Below, piece by piece: positions 1 to 8,200 of a stretch of DNA of 25,411 nucleotides. Made by a program: the position numbers and the translations under genes. Source of the stretch: a virus; IMG/VR virus record IMGVR_UViG_3300008263_000033, positions 1 through 25,411 of that record. One strand, written 5' to 3'. Within the stretch, counting starts at the first letter, position 1. Each line of letters opens with the position of its first letter. The notes under the pieces were generated by a model, which searched no databases, was not told the origin of the DNA, and worked only from the letters and a program-made list of their open reading frames with translations.

Positions 1-194
1 GACAACAGTTACTACTTAGTTAGTTGTAGTTGTTTGATTAATTAATACCTAATGCCTAGTCCTAGTAGGTAAATAAACAGACCCCAGAGTGTTAAATACA
101 ATAAATACCACTGCCCTGTTCCTCTGTTCTGTAACTTTTGGTGGTTGTTTGGACCCTGTCTGACCTGGGACAATAGACTTTTTTGGGTTTTATG

Positions 195-217
195 TGTTAC
201 CTTTTTGCTTGGTAACA
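195..217. repeat. Inverted repeat, 7-bp stem
   Basis: Arms TGTTACC (195-201) and GGTAACA (211-217) pair perfectly around a 9-nt T-rich loop. It could be an RNA hairpin or a protein-binding dyad. No run of T follows, so it does not look like an intrinsic terminator. Confidence 0.4.
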
Positions 218-251
218 GGTTAGATATAGTGTAAGGGTTTTTATTATATTG

Positions 252-278
252 CTTTCGCCCTGACGCTTGTGGCGAAAG
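252..278. repeat. Inverted repeat, 8-bp stem
   Basis: Arms CTTTCGCC (252-259) and GGCGAAAG (271-278) are perfectly complementary with an 11-nt loop. The stem is GC-richer than its surroundings, so a stable RNA hairpin is plausible. It is the second of three hairpins within 125 bases. No T tract follows directly. Confidence 0.5.
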
Positions 279-292
279 GGGTAGTGTTTAAT

Positions 293-315
293 GGAAATCG
301 CTTGTTGCGATTTCC
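293..315. terminator. Strong hairpin just upstream of the terminase, possible terminator
   Basis: Arms GGAAATCGC (293-301) and GCGATTTCC (307-315) form a perfect 9-bp stem closed by a 5-nt loop, followed by an AT-rich stretch (TTATATTATATAATATT). It could terminate transcription arriving from the left, or act as a 5' leader hairpin for the structural operon. The downstream tract is mixed A/T rather than pure T, so terminator function is uncertain. It overlaps the -35-like hexamer of the putative promoter. Confidence 0.45.
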
Positions 316-329
316 TTATATTATATAAT
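302..329 (+). promoter_or_regulatory. Possible sigma70-type promoter for the structural operon
   Basis: TTGTTG (302-307) and a perfect TATAAT (324-329) are separated by 16 nt. Transcription would begin near 336, leaving only about 10 nt before the ATG at 346, a nearly leaderless message. The surroundings are so AT-rich that a TATAAT can arise by chance, and the -35 half lies inside a hairpin arm, so support is modest. Confidence 0.3.
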
Positions 330-345
330 ATTGGTGGTTTATAAT

Positions 346-2328
346 ATGTCGGCTAGGGCTGGGGATGCGCACCATACTAGGGAACTGAGTGCCCAAAGGA
401 AGGATGATTTCCTTAAGGCTTTGGGGTCTGGTATGACGGTGGCTGATGCTTCTAGGGTGGCTGGGGTTAAGCCTGACACGGTGAAGTATTGGACTAAGAC
501 TGATAAAAAATTTCGCGAACTTTTGGATGATGCTCGTATCTCTAGGGATGAGGTTAGGGCTGGGCAGAAGTCTTCTGAGAAGTTTGGTATAACGTTTAAA
601 GAGTTTTCTGAGCAGTATTTGGATATGAAGGTTTTTCCCCACCAAGAAAATTTTATTAGTCTTCTGGAAAAGGGTGAGCCTGCTTGGTTGCATCCTTCTA
701 TGGTGTATGAACCTGCGTCTCGTAATAGGGTTTTGATTAATATTCCCCCTGAGCACGCCAAGTCCACCACTGTGACTATCAACTACTCAACTTATAGGAT
801 TGCGCTTAATCCTAACGTTCGTATTATTATTGTGTCTAAGACTTTGTATAAAGCACGCGAATTTGTGTACGCTATCAAACAGCGTTTGTCTCATCCTCGT
901 TGGCAGAAACTGCAGGCAATGTATGGTCCTGAGGGTGGCTGGCAGGAAGATGCTGATACTTGGCGCACTGACACAGTGTACCTTGGTGCTGAGGCTAGGG
1001 ATTCTTCTGAGAAGGACCCAACGATTCAAGCCCTTGGTATGGGTGGACAAATTTACGGTGCACGCGCCGATTTAATTATTCTTGATGATTGTATTACTGG
1101 TGCCAACGCGCACGAGCACGAAAAACAAATCAAATGGTTGCAACAAGAAGTTATTACTCGTCTTGGTAAAAACGGTAAACTACTTATTGTAGGAACACGT
1201 ATTGCATCAAACGATTTGTATCGAGAACTTCGCAATCCAGAACATTGGTCTGGGGGCAAAACCCCTTTCACCTATTTGGCTATGCCAGCAGTTTTGGAAA
1301 TTGCGGACAAATGTGACGACTGGGTGACGCTCTGGTCCAGAAGTGACCGTCCTTGGGACGGTGACGAAGACACCACACCTGATTCTGATGGACTCTATCC
1401 AAAGTGGGATGGTCTTGCACTTCACCAACGCCGCTCAGAAGTCACGCCTACTACTTGGGCTATGGTATACCAACAACAAGATGTTGAAGAAGATTCCATA
1501 TTCCCACCTCTTTGTGTTCAAAGTTCTATAAATGGTATGCGTAAAGTTGGGCCTATACGTTTAGGTTCCCCTGGGCATCCTGATGATGGAACGTTTCGTA
1601 TTGTTATGGGCATTGACCCTGCAATGTCTGGTGCAACAGCAGCAACCGTTGTTGCTGTGGATGTTGAAACAAAACAACGATACGTTCTTGATGCAATGAA
1701 TATGACCGAACCAACACCAGAAAAAATTAGGCGACTAATTGAAGACTGGGTTTTAAAATATCAACCAAACGTTGTAGTTGTGGAGAAGAATGCGTTTCAG
1801 TTATTCCTTACGAAAGACGAAGCGATACGTGATTTTCTTGCTTCTCGTGGAATCGTATTTCGTGAGCACTTCACTGGTAACAACAAATGGGACGTCAATT
1901 TTGGCATTGCATCGATGGCTCCGTTGTTTGGAACAACTAACGAAGAACACTTCACTGGTAACAACAAATGGGACGTCAATTTTGGCATTGCATCGATGGC
2001 TCCGTTGTTTGGAACAACTAACGAAGAAAAGTTCGTTAGGAACTCCAACCTCATAAATTTACCTTCCACTACCAATAGTGAAGGTGTTAAGGCTTTAATT
2101 AACCAACTCATTGTCTGGAAACCAGATATGAGAAAAGGGCAACCATTTGATATGGTTATGGCTTTATGGTTCTGCGAGATTGTTATCAGAGAATGGGTTG
2201 AACGTTCAGGTTCCACCACAAACTATATGACCTCACGTTGGGCTAGTAGAAAACAATTAGCAAACAGATTCATTGTTGACCTTGATGAAGCGTTTGCTGA
2301 ACAACAATCAGAAATGTTTTACCACTAA
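346..2328 (+). CDS. terL: Terminase large subunit (packaging ATPase and nuclease)
   Basis: This is the motor that pumps DNA through the portal and cuts it. The N-terminal part has a helix-turn-helix-like stretch (about residues 15-45). Walker A is PPEHAKST (134-141) and Walker B is LIILDD (243-248), followed by a T of the coupling motif. The RNase H-like nuclease has D424 (GIDP), E480 (VVVVEK) and D602 (FDMVMALW) as likely metal-binding acids. I chose ATG 346 because GGTGG lies just upstream; TTG 331 and GTG 334 are alternatives in the same frame. The protein is 660 residues. Two oddities: residues 508-534 are repeated exactly as 535-561, between the second and third catalytic acids, and codon use changes near position 1020. 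The portal lies two small genes downstream, as expected. Family assignment is firm; enzymatic competence with the duplication is not. Confidence 0.95.
   Translation: MSARAGDAHHTRELSAQRKDDFLKALGSGMTVADASRVAGVKPDTVKYWTKTDKKFRELLDDARISRDEVRAGQKSSEKFGITFKEFSEQYLDMKVFPHQENFISLLEKGEPAWLHPSMVYEPASRNRVLINIPPEHAKSTTVTINYSTYRIALNPNVRIIIVSKTLYKAREFVYAIKQRLSHPRWQKLQAMYGPEGGWQEDADTWRTDTVYLGAEARDSSEKDPTIQALGMGGQIYGARADLIILDDCITGANAHEHEKQIKWLQQEVITRLGKNGKLLIVGTRIASNDLYRELRNPEHWSGGKTPFTYLAMPAVLEIADKCDDWVTLWSRSDRPWDGDEDTTPDSDGLYPKWDGLALHQRRSEVTPTTWAMVYQQQDVEEDSIFPPLCVQSSINGMRKVGPIRLGSPGHPDDGTFRIVMGIDPAMSGATAATVVAVDVETKQRYVLDAMNMTEPTPEKIRRLIEDWVLKYQPNVVVVEKNAFQLFLTKDEAIRDFLASRGIVFREHFTGNNKWDVNFGIASMAPLFGTTNEEHFTGNNKWDVNFGIASMAPLFGTTNEEKFVRNSNLINLPSTTNSEGVKALINQLIVWKPDMRKGQPFDMVMALWFCEIVIREWVERSGSTTNYMTSRWASRKQLANRFIVDLDEAFAEQQSEMFYH
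1867..2028 (+). repeat. Exact 81-bp tandem duplication inside the terminase gene
   Basis: Positions 1867-1947 and 1948-2028 are identical by eye over all 81 bases and directly adjacent. The unit encodes 27 residues beginning HFTGNNKWD and ending GTTNEE, and the reading frame is kept. The similarity stops at both edges (GAG versus GAA before, CAC versus AAG after). Zero divergence implies a very recent event or an assembly artefact. This segment is normally present once in terminases of this type. Confidence 0.95.
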
Positions 2329-2337
2329 GGAGCAATA

Positions 2338-2775
2338 ATGCCAAAAGACAACAAAAAGAAATCAATGGGTACCTCAAGAGCATATGCTCGTAAAGGTGGT
2401 GCTGCCGATGTACAAAAAGCATCTGCTGCTCAAACTAAAAAATTTAAAGCAATGAGCCCTGCACAAAAGAAATCATACATTGCCAAGCAAGCAAAAACTC
2501 TTGGTAAAACAACAGCACAAGTTGCTTCAATGGTTGGTGGCGCAGGATTAGCACGCAAAGGCGGAGTTGCTGCTGCTCGTAAACTTGTGCCTGCAAGAAA
2601 AATGAAACTTGACCAAACCCTCAATAAAATGGGTAAGGCTTTAAGTACTTCTAAACCACCTGCCAGAACAACTCGTGCAAGTCAACCAACATCACAATTA
2701 GAAAGAAACATTGGCAGAACTTCAGCCTTAAGAAGAAAGTTTCCAGAGAAGTATAATCCATCAAAAAAAAAGTAA
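2338..2775 (+). CDS. Small highly basic protein of unknown function
   Basis: The product is 145 residues, rich in Lys, Ala and Arg, starting MPKDNKKKS and ending PSKKK. A Shine-Dalgarno sequence (AAGGAG, 2329-2334) sits just before the ATG. The middle (about residues 60-80, VASMVGGAGLARKGG) is small and mildly hydrophobic, flanked by basic segments. I recognise no catalytic motif. Its position between terminase and portal and its charge suggest nucleic-acid binding or an internal head component, but that is inference. A run of nine A residues (2763-2771) immediately precedes the stop codon. A small terminase subunit is an alternative by position, but the composition is atypical for that role. 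Confidence 0.75.
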   Translation: MPKDNKKKSMGTSRAYARKGGAADVQKASAAQTKKFKAMSPAQKKSYIAKQAKTLGKTTAQVASMVGGAGLARKGGVAAARKLVPARKMKLDQTLNKMGKALSTSKPPARTTRASQPTSQLERNIGRTSALRRKFPEKYNPSKKK

Positions 2776-2903
2776 TGAGAAATACTTCAACAATTAAAGA
2801 AAGTCTTGCTAGGGCTGAACAAGGTAAAAGTAAATACGGTCCTAATAAAGATGTCCTTAATCTTGAATACAAAAGAAATCAAAAAAGATTTAGAGGTAAG
2901 TAG
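2775..2903 (+). CDS. 42-residue basic miniprotein
   Basis: The ATG at 2775 shares its A with the TAA of the previous gene and the TAG ends at 2903, whose G is the first base of the portal GTG. The product begins MRNTSTIKESLARAEQG and ends KRFRGK, and is rich in Lys, Arg and Asn. The double one-base overlap with both neighbours is the same architecture used by the other genes here and argues that it is real and translationally coupled. No family is recognised. It lies in the -1 frame relative to the preceding gene, which ends in a nine-A run. Confidence 0.65.
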   Translation: MRNTSTIKESLARAEQGKSKYGPNKDVLNLEYKRNQKRFRGK

Positions 2904-4648
2904 TGTCAATTAACATAACAAAAATTGCTGCCAAGGTTGAGGCATTAAAACGCCGTAACCAAAGCCGTGATGCACGAATGGCTGACGTTCTCGAAGTACG
3001 CAGGGGCAACCTTGTTAGCGTGTTTCCAGAAATGTTCCCTGAAGGTGCAACCAAGGCTATGATTGCAAACTTCGTAGACGTAGCAGCAAGAGACGTTTCC
3101 GAAGTACTAGCACCACTACCTTCATTTAACTGCTCAGCAACCATTAACTCAGACCGTGCTAAAAAGTTTGCTGACACAAAAACACTAATTGCAAACAACT
3201 ATGTACAAGTATCACGTTTACAAACACAAATGTACCAAGGTGCAGACTGGTACGGAACCTACGGTTTCCTACCAATAGTTGTTGAAGCAGACACAGAACT
3301 AAACCTACCACGCATACGTGTAGAAAACCCTCTTGGTTCATACCCAGAGTTTGACAGATACAACCGTGTCGTATCATTCACTAAAAGATACATTAAAACA
3401 ATTGCTGAACTTATTGTAGAATTCCCAGAATTTGAAAGAGAAATCCTCAACGGATACAAAATAGAAGAAGTTGACCTCTATTCTGAAATAGAAATGGTCC
3501 GTTACGAAGATAAAGATATTATTCTTCTATATCTTCCTACCAGAGGTAACCTAGTTTTAACCAGCACACCTAACCCAATGGGTCAAGTGATGGTACGTGT
3601 AGCAATGCGCCCAGGAATTGACAACGAACCACGCGGACAATTCGATGATGTACTATGGGTACAAATTGCACGCGCACGTTTCGCACAACTTGCAATGGAC
3701 GCTGCAGAAAAATCCATCAACGCACCACTTGCTGTACCAAATGATGTCCAAGAGTTCGCTTTTGGACCTGATGCAATACTTAGAACTGCTCAGCCGCAGA
3801 ACATTCGCCGTGTAGGCTTAGAGGTTCCACCTGCTGCGTTCACTGAAGCAGCATTATTGCAACAAGAAATGCGAATGGGTGCACGTTACCCTGAAGGACG
3901 TTCAGGAAACATTGACGCATCCATCATTACAGGTCAAGGTGTACAAGCATTACTTGGTGCATTTGATACCCAAGTAAAAACAGGTCAACAAATCCTGTCA
4001 GACACCTTTGAAGACATAATTGAACTATGTTTCAAAATGGATGAGAAACTTTTCTCAGGTTCTAAAAAAATTAATGCCGTATCAAACGGTGCAAAATACG
4101 AATTAGAATACGACCCACGTAAAGACATACGTGGAGATTATGCAATACAAGTACGTTACGGTTTAATGTCAGGACTTGACCCAAGCCGTGCATTAATATT
4201 CTCACTACAAGCACTAGGTGCAGATTTAGTATCACGCGACTTTGTTATGCGTGAACTACCTTGGTCAATGAACGTAACAGGTGAACAACAATCAATTGAT
4301 GTTCAACGTATGCGCGATAACTTAAACAGTTCAATGGCTTCACTAGCGCAAGCAATACCACAAATGGTAGCACAAGGACAAGACCCTTCAGATATTGCAA
4401 TGAAAATGGCAGAAGTAATTAAGGAACGCCAAAAAGGTACACAAATAGAGGAAGCAGTACAAAAAGTATTCGCTCCTACACCTGAACCAGTTCCAACTCC
4501 TGCCCCACAAGTTGCCTCTGGGGTTCCTCCAATGGTGCCAGTTGAGCAAGCCGTCCCTCCTGCTCCTGCTGCAACCGCCCCAGAGGCCCCTCAACAAGGA
4601 CAACCACCAGTAGGATTACAAGAACTACTTTCACAATTAGGACAATAA
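2903..4648 (+). CDS. Portal protein
   Basis: The 581-residue product is the likely dodecameric ring at the capsid vertex through which DNA enters and leaves. It starts with GTG overlapping the previous stop by one base. Support comes from its place directly after the terminase, its length, and a portal-like pattern: a helical N-terminus (residues 1-70), a beta-rich middle with WYGTYGF near 110-120, and a conserved-looking segment around 330-355 (GNIDASIITGQGVQALLG) followed by a long helix. The C-terminal tail (about 525-567) is a low-complexity Pro/Ala/Val-rich linker ending in LLSQLGQ. No protease or MuF-like domain is fused. I am confident of the role but not of the exact portal family. 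Confidence 0.85.
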   Translation: MSINITKIAAKVEALKRRNQSRDARMADVLEVRRGNLVSVFPEMFPEGATKAMIANFVDVAARDVSEVLAPLPSFNCSATINSDRAKKFADTKTLIANNYVQVSRLQTQMYQGADWYGTYGFLPIVVEADTELNLPRIRVENPLGSYPEFDRYNRVVSFTKRYIKTIAELIVEFPEFEREILNGYKIEEVDLYSEIEMVRYEDKDIILLYLPTRGNLVLTSTPNPMGQVMVRVAMRPGIDNEPRGQFDDVLWVQIARARFAQLAMDAAEKSINAPLAVPNDVQEFAFGPDAILRTAQPQNIRRVGLEVPPAAFTEAALLQQEMRMGARYPEGRSGNIDASIITGQGVQALLGAFDTQVKTGQQILSDTFEDIIELCFKMDEKLFSGSKKINAVSNGAKYELEYDPRKDIRGDYAIQVRYGLMSGLDPSRALIFSLQALGADLVSRDFVMRELPWSMNVTGEQQSIDVQRMRDNLNSSMASLAQAIPQMVAQGQDPSDIAMKMAEVIKERQKGTQIEEAVQKVFAPTPEPVPTPAPQVASGVPPMVPVEQAVPPAPAATAPEAPQQGQPPVGLQELLSQLGQ

Positions 4649-5098
4649 ATGGCTAAAGAAGTTGTATCAGGTGTTGGTAGTCAATCTAAACGAACAGACC
4701 AGAATCCTTCAAAGCAAGCAATGCGCTATTATGCTGGTGGAAAATATGGTGAAGGTCAAGCAACATTAGACCAACAAAGAGGCGCACCTATGGCAGGTAA
4801 AGCAGCAAAAACTGTTAAACCTAAAGTGTCAGCAAAACTTACACCTATGCCAGAAATGACATCAATACTATCACCAACTGAAAGACCAAACGAAGCACCA
4901 GAAGTTGGAATGCCATTTGGTGCAGGACCTGGCCCTGCTGAAGTTGGATTAAACGTTGCATCAGGTCAACCTGAAAGCCCACGTAAACAAGACTTACAAA
5001 GATTAACAAACTATTTACCAATCATTGAAACTGCCGCAAACCAAGAAGGCGCACCAGCAACACTTAGCACATTTGTAAAATACTTACGGAGTTTGTAA
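4649..5098 (+). CDS. Conserved-position virion-module protein, function unknown
   Basis: 149 residues starting directly after the portal stop. The N-terminus is basic and polar (MAKEVVSGVGSQSKRTDQ), the centre is Pro/Gly/Ala rich (about residues 60-110), and the C-terminus looks helical (LQRLTNYLPIIETAAN). No catalytic signature is visible. Its tight coupling to the portal and the next gene suggests a minor head component or assembly factor. Function is not recognised. Confidence 0.7.
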   Translation: MAKEVVSGVGSQSKRTDQNPSKQAMRYYAGGKYGEGQATLDQQRGAPMAGKAAKTVKPKVSAKLTPMPEMTSILSPTERPNEAPEVGMPFGAGPGPAEVGLNVASGQPESPRKQDLQRLTNYLPIIETAANQEGAPATLSTFVKYLRSL

Positions 5099-5262
5099 TG
5101 TCCGACCAAGTATCACAATGGGCAGTAAACTTTTCAAACTACCTTGACGCTTTCGGTTTTGATAACGCAGGTCTTGCTTGGGGACTAGCACACATAGATG
5201 AACTAAGTGTAGATGACCATCAAAACATTATAGATATTTTAACAAAGGAATCAACTGAATGA
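5098..5262 (+). CDS. 54-residue acidic miniprotein
   Basis: ATG 5098 uses the last A of the previous TAA, and its TGA overlaps the ATG of the next gene as ATGA (5259-5262). The product begins MSDQVSQWAVNFSNYLDAF and ends ILTKESTE. It is acidic with aromatic residues in the first half and a helical second half. The gapless overlap on both sides is the main evidence that it is a gene. No family is recognised. Confidence 0.65.
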   Translation: MSDQVSQWAVNFSNYLDAFGFDNAGLAWGLAHIDELSVDDHQNIIDILTKESTE

Positions 5263-8200
5263 GTTTAGTTTCAGACTGGGCTAATTGGGTTGACCAAAAT
5301 GTTGTTGAAAAAGGAAAAGCCCTAGTTGGTGAAACCCTTGAATACATTGCACCAGAAAACACACGTAGACGTGCAGCCCTTGAAAAAATGGGTGAGATAC
5401 AACAAAAAGTTGGCGCAGGAATATCAACAGGTTTACTGTTAACTGACAAAGACAACCCAGAATTTAAAGACGGATTCCAACTATCAGACATTGCAGCCAC
5501 ATATCGTGGACCTGCACAAAAAATTTCACCAGCACAAGCAGCATTTGGTGCATCAGACATTGCTCCTTTAAATATACCAAGAAAACTATTTGGTATAGCA
5601 GAAACATTAGGTGCTAATGTACCTACAGGTGGACGTAAAGACTTTGATATCTATGATGAAAACCAAAGACGTAAAGCATTTGATGAAGAAATCATAGGTA
5701 AATGGGCAACAGGTTTAGGGGACTTCGGTGTTTCTTGGTTCGCTGACCCTTTTGTTGTAGGAGCAGAAGCAGGAATACTTGCTAAGGCTAAACTTGTTAG
5801 CCCTAAAGCACCATTAGGTGACATTGAAGGTATTAAAAAAGTAACATCAACTAAAGGTGCATCAGCATTTATTGATTACGCTTTAGAATCAGATGCTATA
5901 GGATTATACAAACACCCTGTTGTTAAAATGTCCAATAACCCTGAACTTCTTGCAGGAGTATTTGGTGACATTAACGAAGCAAACTATGGTGTAAAAGCCA
6001 GACCACTTGCTGAGAACGCTTTTCGTGCAATGCTTGGGGATGAAAAAGCATTAGCATTTGTTGAAAAAGAAGCAGCCTCAATCAGTGATATGATTGATAA
6101 AGCCAAATCACCTAAACTTTTAAAACACGATTTACAATATGTAGCAGACTTACGTTACAATGGTGACGTTAATGAGATGCTATTAAAAGATAAAGAACTA
6201 GGTAACAAGTACGAAAACATTATCGAAGACCTAAAAGTACGCAGTGCTGGTCTAAGAAATATAATGAATCGTGTAGTTGATGCCTCACTTGAATCACCAT
6301 TTATAGGTGATAGAGCAATTATGCCATCACGTTTCTCTGTTGTTGAGAAAGCACGAGCAGGAATATCTGATGCTAAAGCAAAAGCATTCCTTAACGAAAC
6401 ATCAAGACTTAAAACAGGTAACCTTAACAGGGTTGATGGACTAGAATGGTCCACTAAAACATTTAAAAAATCTTTACAAGACCACGCAGTTAGAGTGGTT
6501 TCTTGGTCTGGATTACAGAAACCTTCAGGTTGGTTAGAACATAAAGGTATTGCTTCTTCAGGTTCAGCCGAAGAACTAATAGCATTTATGGACCAAGTTG
6601 GACCACTTAAGAACAATAAAGGTGCTTTTCAAAAGAGAGCACTGATTAACAAATATATGTCTGCTCAAACAGAAGCAGATAGAATTGCTGTTGCCATACA
6701 AATAGAAAACTCTATGGTTAAAGCAATCAATAAAAAGTATGGTCTTAATAGAAAACTAACACCCTCAGAAGTTAACTGGGCTAAAAAAGAAGGCGTGCCT
6801 TCCCCTAAAACTATGGGCGATGTTATCAAATGGAAGATAGACCAAAGAAGAGCAAACGTTCTAAATCACTACCGTGAACGTGGTTTTGCTTACAATGATG
6901 GTGAATGGATTATTACAGACCCTGTACTAAGTTCACAAATCGGTGACGCAATGCCAATGTTAAACATTAAACTTTACGAAACATTTGCTAAAGAAGATTT
7001 AAGTTTCCTGCATAACGCCACATATAGTGTTAAAGATGCTATGCAAAGAGCATACTTTGCTTTTGATGCAGTGTGGAGACCAGCAGTATTGTTACGTCTT
7101 GGCTACCCACAACGTAACGTTATTGAAGGTACACTACGCGCAGCGTTATACAACAAAAACATTATGGAAGTTGGAATGGCTTTAGCCAAAGGTTCAAAGA
7201 ACCTAACCAATAACCTATATCACAGCATAGTAAGTAACCGTATTGAGAAGTATAACATTGCCCAAGAGATGGGTATTAATGCCCCTAAAGCAACGTTAAG
7301 TTCTTGGAATTCTATTGTTAAATGGCAAAAGAATGAACTTGAAATCATTAGAAACAGATACAAAAGTTTATCAAATAACCTATTAAAAGAACAAAACAAA
7401 CTTCGTAGCAAAACTATTAAAGCATCTGATAAGAAAACTACTCAGGCTAAAATAGAAAGAATCAAAGAAGACCTAGATGATGTGTCTGCAAGTTTAAATC
7501 AACAAGAAAACTTGTACGCAGAGATGCTAATAAAAGTTGATACTGCAACCAAAGGACGTGGTGGCAAGTATAATAAGATACGTCAAGGTCAAGAGAACAT
7601 TGTTGTAGATAATCTACAGTTCAGAGGTTCTAAATCTGGTGCTATCGGTTCAATAGGAATGAAACTATCTTCCTCATTGCAACGCCAAACCAAAGAAATA
7701 CGTAACCCTTTAATGCAAGGGTCACAATACAAATCTTATGGTTGGAGTATGGTAGAACCAACTGACCCTAACTATTGGGCTTCAATGTATGTTGCTGCTA
7801 GACAATTACGTGAAGCAGAAGTTACACGAAGAATGTTACTTATCGATATTAATCGTGGACCTAAATATGTTAGAAGCGAACTTAACAAAATTAAACAATG
7901 GTTTACATCTAACGATAGACTTGCACAAAAAGAATTCCGTAACACTAAAGTTGAATACCCAACATTAGAAAACAAAAAATCACCATACAATGTTGATAAC
8001 TATATTGCTGACAGATGGAATGAAATACAAAGTTACTTTCCAGATGTTAGTGTAAGGTTTGATATTGCAAGTAAACCATACGAAAAGATACCTTCAGCCT
8101 ACGAACTTGAAGCACGTATGGGTCAACTTGGTGACCAACTTTCCCCTGTTTATGGTGAAATTGTAGGTAAACCTTTAGACAGAAATGTCAAAGATGTTTA

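Larger units (their letters stand above)
1..345. other. Non-coding leader upstream of the terminase gene
   Basis: No convincing gene is seen here on either strand. The stretch is AT-rich and becomes strongly so towards the terminase start. It contains three short inverted repeats, listed separately, and a promoter-like pair just before the first gene. A minus-strand open frame (316-756) reaches into its right edge but runs antisense to the terminase and looks like a shadow. The region may hold the promoter of the structural operon, the end of the preceding transcription unit, or a packaging-start region. Nothing in the sequence decides between these. Confidence 0.6.

Noticed and set aside
316-782. 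Two long overlapping minus-strand open frames (316-756 and 339-782)
   Set aside because: They lie antisense to the conserved N-terminal part of the terminase, have no recognisable motif, and sit alone on a strand with no other supported gene.
4649-5262. Programmed frameshift pair like the tail-assembly chaperones of long-tailed phages
   Set aside because: Both genes have their own starts in a normal one-base overlap, there is no slippery heptamer at the junction, and no tape measure follows.
6155-6616. Minus-strand open frame of 153 codons within the 1584-residue gene
   Set aside because: It is antisense to a long continuous coding frame, with no ribosome binding site or motif that I could support.
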